Part shown: piece by piece, positions 33,215 to 44,044 of the stretch | Layout of the letters: every line of letters begins with the position of its first letter | Numbering within the stretch: the first letter of the stretch is position 1 | Assembly (NCBI GenBank): GCA_015680685.1 | Contig: MNCI01010725.1 | Span: 1 to 64,000, forward strand | Length of the DNA stretch: 64,000 nt | Origin: Gnetum montanum | Taxonomy: Eukaryota; Streptophyta; Gnetopsida; Gnetales; Gnetaceae | Direction of reading: 5' to 3' | Translations under genes and position numbers: made by a program | Notes under the pieces: generated by a model | Told to the model about the DNA's origin: nothing | Database searches by the model: none | Seen by the model: the letters and a program-made list of their open reading frames with translations, nothing else

Positions 33215-34143
33215 GATAAAAGTTACCTATTTCTTGATGATGACATCACATAGCCCATGTGTAATCCTCAATGTGTTTGTGTAGGTTTTGTTTATGTGTG
33301 TTTCTTGCATTAGTTTTGTTTGTGACAATTTTAGGATGTTTTATCATGTTTGAGGGTGTTTTGAGCTTTTTTTGATGACCTTAGGGGGTTTTGAGTTAAT
33401 GGGGACTTGTTTAGAGATGTTCATAGGTTCTAGACCTCAAAACTAGCATCTATGTTTTTGGCCATAGTAGGTGAGACGTCTCCACCTCCTACAAGACATC
33501 TCATCTACACCTAAGACATTTGATGCATTTCAAATACATCTTAGCTACTTTCAAGATGTCTTAGGTAACATGTCTAGGTCTTCAACAAGATGTTTCCACT
33601 AGATCCAAGATGTCTTCTCTGTCAGCTTCCAACTTTCCATTGAAACATCCCACTTTCCTTTAAGATGTGTCAGGCAAACATGAGACAAGGGAAAAAGTAT
33701 AAATAGACTTCTTGAGTCTTCATTTTGGCAAGAAGAGTCTAGAAAGAATAAGAGAGAGTCTAGCGAGTAAGTGGTAAGCTAAGAAAAGAGAGCAGTGAGA
33801 GAGAGTCTTATTTATCATCTTTGTGTGTGTGATTGCTTTAATTAAGTTTTGTGTGAGGAGTGGATTATATCTCTTATTTTTTCTTAAAATTGTGTACTTT
33901 ATTTCAACTATAAATTCTCCTTTTGAGTAAGAATAAAGATTTTACATTTTCTTTCTTGTTCAAATTAGCTTGTTTTTAGAATTGAATGATCTAGGGTTGT
34001 GAACTCCAAGGGAGATCCTCATCATTTCCTAAAGATAGCTTTATGATTCTCACTTATGAATTTAATTCAATTATTTAGATGACTTAAATTTAATTATAAA
34101 ATAATGGGATAGTGTTTTGTATAAGGGTTTCATTACCTACACA
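33215..34143 (+). repeat. Probable 5' LTR of element D (copia), left end in gap
   Basis: It has LTR-like parts in order: an upstream cluster of AAGATGTCTT/AGACATCT palindromes (about 33470-33670), TATAAATA at 33698-33705, a purine-rich transcript start region, AATAAAG near 33930, and an end CTACACA followed by a weak copia primer site. No second LTR was found. Confidence 0.5.
33698..33705 (+). promoter_or_regulatory. TATA box in the element D LTR
   Basis: AAAAAGTATAAATAGACTTC, a textbook plant TATA context, lies downstream of the AAGATGTCTT palindrome cluster. Confidence 0.6.
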
Positions 34144-34144
34144 A

Positions 34145-34156
34145 TGATATTAGCAT
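34145..34156 (+). promoter_or_regulatory. Weak primer binding site of element D
   Basis: TGATATTAGCAT compares with TGGTATCAGAGC; the first two differences are G-to-A and C-to-T. Suggestive only. Confidence 0.35.
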
Positions 34157-37100
34157 ATTTTCCGAAATTATGACTATACTCTTAATGGAAATTAGGTATT
34201 AAGAATTATCATATGTATTCTCTTGTCTAAAGAGGTTGAAAAAGGTAAAATAGATCATTAGTATCTAATGTATGTTAATTTTTCTACAATCCCATAATAA
34301 TGAAATTTACTAATTAAGTAGAGAGAACTTATGTCTAGCTTGAATTCCTTATGTTAATCTAATAGAGCTTCCTAGTTTATTTTTATTAGTGACTAAAACC
34401 TAGGTAGGTATGAAATATTAGGTTTGTTACTACATTTTAGGACTAGTTATTTAGAAAAGACAAACTTCACTAACAAAGGAAGACTTTTGAAAAACTTAGG
34501 ATGTTATCTAAAAGAAACATTACCATTTAATCTTATTTCTTAAATATCTTTCGTTAGAATCTCATGTAGTTATGCACCTTGTTATTTCTTTGTATAATGT
34601 CACTAGAATTATATCAACTAATATCCATGGGAATTGATGTACTAGAAAGCCATCTTCATAAGTTATGTTTTACCTTAGATCATAACTCATTCTTTGGGTA
34701 TGGTTTATCTTAGCAATGGTACACTTCTAGTGCTAGTTCATGATTTGCCAATGATCATGGCTTGTAGTTATTCCTAGATCATGATTTACTCTTAATTCTA
34801 ATTCATCCTAGGTTATGATTTCCTTTGATACTAATTCTGACATCTTGTTTATAAATAGCATGAAAGACGTTAAACATGCATTATATTACACATTATGCAT
34901 ATTGAAGTTGATAGGAATAATGTAGAATAAAATAAAAAGGAGCTTTATTAATAAGAAAATTTGAAATGAATGAGTGTATTTTGGTTATGCTAAGAGGGTT
35001 CTTAGGATTATGTTCCTTCAACATTTATTTCTTAGAGGTAAAACAACACTATCACCATACTTAGGCCTAGACTAGACAAGAAGGGATGGTTAAATCCCTT
35101 CCTATCCTACTTCACCTAGGTTTATTACTCACTTTTACCAACTTTGCAACTCCATGATGGCATTACTAATATAAATACTTTAGAAAAAATCCTTAAAAGT
35201 TGCATAAAAAAGAAATGCATGCAATTTATCATATAGGTTATATTAATAATACTTATAACTTCTTATTAAGGAATGCCATTTGAAGATAAAGATGTGACAC
35301 CTCAAGTGCTTGCCAATGAGCCAATTGAATGGTTGACAAAACATAAATTTGCAAATTGCATGAGGAGTAGAGTACCAAGGCTTGAATAAGTTGGAAACTT
35401 TCATTTCACTATTTTTAATTTTAGGCTTAAGTTCATCACCAAAAAAGTCATTAGCAACATCAAACCTTATAGGAATCACTTGAAAAAAGAGTCACCATCA
35501 AGAGGCAGGTTGGAGATTCATGTGATTTCCTTCATAATGTTGAAGACCTTGTGACTAATTGTGGACTTGGTTCCATTCCATGTGTAAACAACCTCAACAA
35601 CCATGCAAAAAATAGGAATGATGAAGAGTTCTAAGAAGTGCTTTTAATCCTTTTGATAGAATAGATGCCAAGATTCAAATGTGTGAATGTCTGATTTATT
35701 CATGAGCTTCATATAAATCACCTATTAGGTCTTGATCGAGGTCACTAATAACAAGTTGCAAAGGAAGCTACTGAAACAAGGAACCTACAATTATGGATAA
35801 CTTTTGAAACCTTTAGATATGAGAAATGATGGAAACTTTTGAAACCTTGGTAAAGGTGCCTCATGTGAGTGGATACATGAGGGTGTGCCAGTCATAATCA
35901 TGAATTTTATGATATTCAATGATTTCAAGAATCATAGGTTGATGGACACATGTCATTGCAAGTGATGGTATTTGATGGTAATATTGGATGAAATGTTAGT
36001 GTTATAAGAGACATTGAATTTTTAAGAAGATAACTAGGAAAGGAATTAATTGAGCATTGGGACTAAAGCAATGGCTAGTCTCATCAAGATCCAAAAATGT
36101 TAGTCCTTAATACTCTAGAAGTCACACATAAGCATTATTCCAATGAGTTATGATAGTTTTGAACATTATCATAAATCATCTAGCACAAGTGAATGATATT
36201 TGTAAAGGTAGAATTTTCAAAGTAAGATGTCATGCAGTTTTTTTCTAGGCCTAACAAAGTTGGTGATAGAACTAAGAGAAGGGTGATTGTTGCACATCCC
36301 ATGGAAACTCATACTTATTTATGACAACCTACTACCATGTCAATACTGCTAGGCTTTAGGAGACCTAGTTGAGTGCTAAATAAAATTAAAATTAAAGAAT
36401 GGAATTCTAAAATAGAATAATATCAATTCCATAATATTCCATGACTAAGTAGTGTAAGAACAATTAACCATATCAATATTTCATGCATTTCCATACTACT
36501 TCAAATGAATTAGCATATCATTTTATCAATCCTATCAAGTATTCCCTTAGGTGAGGGTATGGTTATAGCATCGAATATGGGGATTGATCAAATGTCATTC
36601 TAGCAAAGAGGGAAAATCTTGAAAAAGAGCGATAGAAGCCTTGCTATTTCAATAAAAAATGTCCCAAAAATCCATTCCCAAATATTTATTAGGGAGTGGT
36701 TTGGAGATTCCAACCAATGTCTATATAATGCAATGAAATTGTTTTGCATGAAAACCAATGTTATATATTGCTAATTTACTCTAATTAATCTATAAAATAT
36801 AGATGTTGGAGAATAGTTGTAGATCATACCATAGAAGTGGACTTCATGGGTGTTAGCATCAATTAAAATCATGATGTCATTTCCATATTTTATAGTATAT
36901 TAAAGCCACAAAAAAGCTTAAGACAAGCCTACATACAATAGACAATTTTCTAGTAGAAGTAATTGTGAAGAGATAAAGTGATAAGGAATAACCCTATTAA
37001 ATTTGAATAGCATACCTAATGGTCAACAATAGCTAATAATCTACAATCTACTATCTCTTCTTTGAGTGTAAGCATTAGAAACTCAAAGAATATGAAGTTA

Positions 37101-37165
37101 TGATAATATACCGTAATGGTTCATTTCTAATACTTCATGGTAAAGCCTATATGGTAGATCATTCA
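34157..37165 (+). other. Unrecognised interior of element D (expected gag and protease)
   Basis: About 3 kb without recognisable domains. By position it should hold gag and protease, but they are too decayed to read. Short open frames here show no family motif. Confidence 0.4.
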
Positions 37166-39800
37166 TACTTAGTCTTCAACAAAATCACTTCCAACATCAT
37201 GCTATAACATTCTTGCCTTGAACATATAAACATTCAAAACAATCAAGTCGTAAAGAAACATGAATATCATGGTCTTCCTTCTATCGTAAAATCTCTTTCC
37301 CAACGTGAGGAATGCATCCTTGGAAAGTTACATAAATATCCTTTTTCATAAAGGCTTTGGCAAACACAAGAAAATTTAAAATTTGCGCATTCATATTTAT
37401 GTGGTTCAATGCCCACATCCAATCTTTCTAACAAAGGTATTTTATTATTATAGATGACAAGCTTGAACTTATTATATCATAAATAAAAGTTATGCCTTAA
37501 AACTTTTCAAAGTCTTTTAAGGTTCATGTGCAAAAGAAATATGGCTATTCCATTAAAGTTCTTCACTTAAGTAATGGTGAAGAATAAAATTTTAACATTT
37601 TCTTCTCTTTTTTATAATGTGAAGGCATTATTCATCAAAAGATAGTTCCTAGAATATCTTAATAAAATGACATAGCCAAAAATTTTAATGAGACTATCAT
37701 GGATATTTCATGATCCATGATGTATTCTATGGGATATAAACTATACTTATGGGTAGAAAAATTTAACACAACCATGTGTCTTAGCAATCACATTAGTAGG
37801 GTTAGCCAAAATGAAGAATCATTATATTAGAAATGAATTGGTTAAAAATCCAATTTATTTATATATTTTTAGCGTAAAATGTTATGTTCACATTCCTAGC
37901 GAGCATAGAAGAAATATTGGTACTCATGCTATCTAAGGAATATTTATGGGATATTCTCATGATAAAATGGAATACCATGTCTTGATCCCTTTTTGACGTA
38001 TAGTTATCATCTTACATGATGTCATTTTTTGTAAAAATGATGATGCGACCAAATTTAATCAAAAATCTTTAAAAACTACATAATAGAGTAGTAGCAAAAG
38101 ATGTTTCTTTGCCAATCATTAAAAACGAACAGGTAGTAATGTTGATTGACCACCATTTCTATTTGTTTGTGCTAATGAACAAATGATTCAACACTTGCAT
38201 TATCCATCATAGAATCAACTATTGTTCAATGATACATCGATATTGTTAGCCTTATTTCCTAACATAGAGTTAGATATGAAAACATACATATTGATGATTT
38301 TTCAACATTAAAAATAGAAGAAGAAGAAACATCAAACAAAATAAGAAGATTATCTAATCTATATAGTGCTATGAAAGAACTAGCTAAAGATGAACTTTAT
38401 CTTAATTTCAAGGGAAAACCTTTTACCTTCTCTAAAATAATCTAGAATATACATTGGAAAAAAACCATGGAATCAAAATATCATGCTTTACTTAACAATG
38501 ATACCTAGAAGTTGGTGTATTTGTCATTTTGTCATAATGCCTTACTAAAAAATGGGTATATCATACCAAATCCAATGTTGATGGTATACTTGGTGGACAT
38601 AAAGATTGACTTGTTGTTATTGATTATAAATAATGAGAAGGCATTGAATTCAAGGAAATATTTACTCTAATGGTAAATTAGGAAACTATTAGAACATTGG
38701 TGGTACTTGGAGTGAACAATGGATGGAAACTTCATCATTGACATATGTAAATAATATTTCTAAATGGTAACCTTGAAGAAGAAATCTATATGTTTCAACC
38801 AAAAGGTTTTCCACTTGAAAATGTAATTAATTTGCACCAAAAGTATGTTATACATAAGTTTTAATATATATGAACTTCATAGATTTCAACCTTTGTAATA
38901 ATTATTATGATGATGCCATCCTCTTTATTTTTTAAAAATATGAACTTTAGATGACCTATGTCATAATTTTCATAAATGATATGCTAATCATTGGAAGTTA
39001 TATAAAATAAGTGCAATAGCTAAGAAAGGATCTATAACCTCATTTTTTAAGATCTTAAATATCAAGCTAGCAAAATATTACCTTAGTGTAGAAATTTCGC
39101 AATCAAATAATAGTAGTGAAATCAAAAAAACAAAGTATGTCAAATATCTCATAGAAGCATTTAGCATGATTGATTCCCATCTAGTCATCATACTGATCTC
39201 TTAATGAACAAAATTAAATCTAAATGATGACTTCAAATTTGTCAATGCTACAAAACATAGAAGATTGGTTGGTAGTATCATATATCTACCTTCCACACAA
39301 CTTAACATTCGCTATGTAGTGAATATTCTTACTAGATATATCCAAACATCATATCTAAAACACATGGGTACCAGCTTACATATTTTAAGATACCTAAAGA
39401 AAACACAAGAATTTAGGACTTGTATATAAGAAAACTAGAGAAATAAAATAAAGGGTGTACTCTAATTAATTTTGTAGAAGATGAGGATACATCTCATTCA
39501 TCATCTATTTCATGGAGGTTAAAGAAGAAAAATATAATAAAATCCTTTTTGGCTAAAGCCAAGTATAAAAAATATGAAAAACTAACAAAGAAATTATATG
39601 GTTAAGAAAATTTCTTGAATTTATTTAGATATTCCACAAAAAGAAAGAACTAAATTATTTGTAGATATTCAAGTGACTAGTAAAATAGCAAAAAATCTTG
39701 TAAACTATGATATGACAAAAAACTTTCATGTGAAGGCCCATAAAATTAGAGAACTTATGCAAATATCATGATAATGCTATAGTATTTACCCAAAATTTTG
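37166..39800 (+). pseudogene. Element D copia pol remnant: integrase, RT, RNase H
   Basis: Integrase from about 37205: EYHGLPSIVKSL, ECILGKLHKYPF and LCGSMPTSNLSNKG blocks. Later KCYVHIPSEHRRN and GIFMGYSHDKMEYHV (about 37880-37970) mark its C-terminal part. RT pieces follow: an IFLNGNLEEEIYMFQPKGF block near 38755-38810 and INDMLIIGS near 38970-39000, where the catalytic double Asp is reduced to Asn-Asp. RNase H and tail pieces include RRLVGSIIYLPSTQLNI and HILRYLKKTQEF blocks (about 39260-39420) and VNYDMTKNFHVKAHKIRE near 39700. There are many stops and frameshifts; this is the most decayed pol in the window. Confidence 0.8.
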
Positions 39801-39961
39801 AAAGAACATGAGTTTAAAATAATGTTTGTGATTAACTTTTTCACTCTTTAGAGATAATGGAATCATATGATTGACATTGGTATATTTAAAATAAATATTT
39901 AACATTAATGAAGATATGATTTCCTAGCATAGTAAGCCAAGCATTGGATGTTGTACTAATC

Positions 39962-40056
39962 TAGTATCTTTATGTGGTAGAGACAATGTGATCCAAGTTG
40001 ATTTTTCNGTATCTTTATGTGGTAGAGACAATGTTATCGAAGTTGATTTTTCTTTA
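39962..40056. repeat. Tandem duplication of about 47 bases
   Basis: GTATCTTTATGTGGTAGAGA followed by CAATGT.ATC.AAGTTGATTTTTC occurs twice, joined at a single N (40008). The N may hide an assembly error at the junction. Confidence 0.8.
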
Positions 40057-40063
40057 TCAGCCT

Positions 40064-40120
40064 TGATAAGCCAACCAAGGCTTGATGCTAAGTTACCTTC
40101 ATTATAGAGATTCCACCTCA
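40064..40120 (-). repeat. Fragment matching the outer LTR end of element E
   Basis: TGATAAGCCAACCAAGGCTT and the next 35 bases match 49135-49192, the start of the element E LTR, with about one difference in six. The match stops at CCACCT, so this is a truncated or recombined LTR edge. It may mark the 3' limit of element E. Confidence 0.5.
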
Positions 40121-40299
40121 TAATTCTTTATGAACATTTTTATCATAAACACTTAAATAGTCCATTATAATTTCAGTCTTAAAAGTAAGTAATAAAAATT
40201 CACTTATCTAGCATCCCACAATGGGTCAACAACCATACATAAAACAAAAATAGACATCAAAGTAAGGATTAAGCCTTTGATCCTCATTCCACCTCCATG

Positions 40300-41200
40300 T
40301 CTTCTTCAAAGTAAGAAGGCTCTACCCCTTCATTGTCATGGTGATGAGGGTTGAATTAACTTCCTCTAGAATAGATAGGATCTCCCACTAAGTTTTTTTA
40401 ACCTCCTAAAGCTATGTTTTGACCTCCTTCATAAATTCTCAAACTTCACTAGCCTTAGGTGCCAATGAAGAGATTAGATGATATAATTCTTTAACAAATG
40501 GACCAAGTTTTGTGTAGATATTGAGAGAATGGATGAAGATATTATTTTGAGGATTGTTAGATGCACCTTCATACTTGTTTGAGGTTATGTATCCTAGACT
40601 TTTGGAGAATGACTAAAATGAGGAAGGAAAAGAAAAGCTTCAATGAATCATCATTATAATGGTAATTCAGATACCTAATTGGGAGGTAGCAAAGTTTTCT
40701 TCCTCCCAAAACTTCAAAGTATTTATTCCTCGAAGCATAGGACTCAAAAGATATGTTTTGTGTGTGAATGATAGGATGTTCATGATGATCATTCTTGCCA
40801 TCACATGATGCTTCAGTTGAAGGTTTACAAAATGTAAACATTGAGTTTACATCCTTCCTGAGTTGTCTTCACTAATAAATTGGTGAAAGTGATCATATTT
40901 TTCATTTGTGTTAGCCTTGGGTTTCCTCATGTCATTCCTTTTTGCTATCAACCCAAACCACTCTTGGAGCCTTGATACTATCAACTTAATCCACATTTAC
41001 CTCATCGAGGAAACTCGATATCACTTTTGGGAATCTACCTTTGTGAGATAGGGTTTGAGATTCTAGTAAAAGTCTAGGATCTCTTCTTAGTAGAACCAAT
41101 CAATGGAGGGTTAGATGAAAGCCCCACATCCCATTCCTTTCAATTGTTTCCACATAGCCACATCCATGTGATTAAACCACTCAGAATAATATGCCTTGTG
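40300..41200 (-). pseudogene. Extra ORF downstream of the element E integrase
   Basis: In one minus-strand frame with stops, the translation from about 41195 down runs AYYSEWFNHMDVAMWKQL, then EEILDFY.NLKPYLTKVDS, and later YTKLGPFVKELYHLISSL and KASEVREFMKEVKT. Athila-type elements often carry an additional ORF between integrase and 3' LTR, called env-like or putative plant transposon protein. The DFY.NL block followed by a V-rich block is similar in style to the latter. The match is from memory of the family's look, so the name is tentative. The C-terminal part looks helical. Confidence 0.4.
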
Positions 41201-41639
41201 ATGCTAAGAAGTGATTTTTAGCTATTCACTTTGGGGTGCCTATAATATAACAAGACAATTAAGCATATGAAAGTTATTAGCAATTTCTTTAGTAATTCCT
41301 ATGCTAAACTTGGCTTGTTATTCTTTAGTAGAATACTTAGCCATTTATACTACTTGTCATGAAAACTATGTAAAAGAAAACAAAATTATCATTCCTATAT
41401 TATCCTCAAAATTAACTTTTTTTTTGGTAAGATATACTTACTTACTAGTGGAAAAAGAAGCAATGATAGGTTGCACATGGATACTCCACTCGCATTTGTC
41501 ATTCCCTAATCATGACAGGTGCTATAGGAATGGTTGGTGTAGTCGCAAAGGTGAACATCAAAGGTCCTAACTCTTGCCTGAGAATTTTGGGATAATTCTT
41601 ATCTTTGTTGGTGGGGTGGTAGCTTTTATAACAATCCAT

Positions 41640-42250
41640 TGCCTTATTGTTATGTTTATTTCTTTTGTACTTTTAAGATATTGATTTTCATCACTACATT
41701 GCTTTGGAACGATAAAAATTGGGTCAAACTTTATCACTCCATTGATATTAATCAATAATCACAATGCACATACTTCTAAGATATTGATTTTCATCATAAT
41801 CATGATGATAAAATGTGAAACATTCAAAAAAATTTCAATCATATTGATATTCATTGATGTAATCGATATAAATTTATATGACTAAGGCCACATATCAAAG
41901 CTCATCATAGCCATGCTATTCAAATGCAAGTTATTTAGGAAAATTTCTTCTTACCAATCCATATTCATTTAATTGATATGAGTCGATATCTTTGTTCTTT
42001 AACATATCAATTTAAATTGATGAAATCAATAATCATACTAATTACTTGAATTATTCTTCTTTTCTTTTGAATTCATTACACTCAAATCAATATACTGTGA
42101 GTTTGTTTATAACAAGACATCGAACCTGTGATGTCTCTTGATATATATGATTTTCAAAAAGTGTTATTTCTACTAATGATATCTATAGATATTAATTCTA
42201 CGATATCCTTTAGTAAAATAATTTTTAATAATTGTCTTTCATCGCATGGT
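41640..42250. repeat. GATATTGAT/ATCGATAT-rich stretch
   Basis: TAAGATATTGATTTTCATCA occurs perfectly at 41675-41694 and 41777-41796. Around it are many ATCGATAT, TTGATAT and ATCAAT motifs, several of them inverted pairs. It could be an old U3 region; no LTR ends were recognised. Confidence 0.5.
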
Positions 42251-44044
42251 GAGATACAGATCTATAGTAAAATAATAAATTTATTTACTTAATATTATAT
42301 AAAATTTTATTTCTTTTTCACTTAGAATTAATTCTTATTATTAGGGTAGGAATCCACATATAACTTGGTTAGGAAGGCCCTTCCTAGGATTAATTAAGCT
42401 AAACATCACCTCACAAGGTTTTCTTTATTTGTTACAAGGATGTCTTACAATCTCAAGGTTGCCACCTTTCCTAAGTTTTAAGGATTCAAGATGTAGTACT
42501 TATAGCAAACTCATTCTCTAACTTGCTCTTAGATCAGCTTCCATGTTGGTTATACCCTACTATCCTATCCATTTAAAGTTGGTCATTCCCACCTCCCCTC
42601 CTCCTTCCTAATTAAACTAGGGTATGTCTTGTACCTAGGTTAATTAGTTAAATAATTATTAAGTAGATGTGAATTTGATTGGCCAAGAGGATATACCAAA
42701 AAGCAAAAATGCATGGATTTTATATATCCTTCACTATGTGTGAAATACTAGTAAACTTGGGTCTTGCAAGCATTAGTATCCAAAATGCTAAATCATAGTA
42801 GGGATCTTAAACACTAACACCTATGGAGGGCATAATGGGAAACAAATGGAAGATCCTAGATCTTGAAGTACCAGTAGACATAATAGATGGTAGCCAATTC
42901 GAAAGTAGGATGGCTATGGTAAAAAATATAGAAGCAAAATAGGAATAAAAAATAATATTTAAAATATGAAGTAACATAAATCAAGGGACAAAATAAGCTA
43001 AGTAAGATAAATGGTCAAAAATGGAAGTAAATATTAAAATATCTTAGATACATCAATCTACCTTGTTCAGTGTCATATCCTAGCTTAACGATGATGGCAT
43101 AGACAATGATTATCAGGAATTGTTGCTCCACCCATATGCACTTTACCTATGGAAGATAGCTCTTCATGGATACTTAAAATTATGAGCTTTGAGTATCACT
43201 ACAATCATAAGGTTCTTATGGAAGTATGACCTTGCTCATGATTGAAGGTTCTTGGGAGAGTGTAACTCTACTCATGATTGAAGGTTCTTGTGATACCATA
43301 TTCTCATGTGGATAACTTCTCTTTTTTTTAAGTTGTCCTTTGCTTCCCCTACCCTCTTCTTTTCTAGTTTTTTTTTTATGTGTTTTTTTTTAAATTGGAA
43401 AAAGATAACAAGGCCTTCTTCAATCATGAGGTTCTTGTGGAAGCCAAAGTTATTTTTGGATCTATTTAATGGGTTTCCCATGTGGGCATTGATTAAGTCT
43501 CACATGTTTGTACCACCTTTATCACTAGTCCTAATATGACACACCCTTTCCATCTTATTAGCTTATCCAAGAAAGTAATTAATAGAACCATTCATTAATG
43601 ATTAAGATCGAAACCTAGTTATCTTTTCTATGATTCATGGAACTTATAAAACTTAAAGAATATTGTGACTAAGAAAAAAAGAGTTATTTTACATAGTTTA
43701 TTTTTTGTTAGTCTAAGGCTCATCCTTAGATGGATTTTAGGTATAAACCAACCTATCTCAAGCTAGAGGGAGTTGTCCTTCTCCCTTGCATTCTAGACAT
43801 GATGCTAATGAATTCTTTAAAGTCCCAACCAACAATAGAATTTTCTATTATCCATTTCATTTTTAAGGTAAAATATGTAGACTGTGATACTTCATTTATT
43901 ATATTAAGGTATTAAATAAGGTGTTTTCTTAAGGTTACTGCCCAAGGCCTAGACTTCTAATTGAGTCTTTTCATTTCTTGCATCATCCTTGGTATAAGTT
44001 GATTCACCTAACTCTACTAACTCATACTCTCCCGATTCCTCAAT
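42251..44044. other. Unassigned sequence within element E 3' region
   Basis: No gene recognised. There is a repeated phrase CATGATTGAAGGTTCTTG near 43238 and 43272, and a T-rich run at about 43319-43390. Confidence 0.4.

Noticed and set aside
35243-35479. Minus-strand frame of 78 codons
   Set aside because: No domain or context; it lies within the decayed interior of a copia element.
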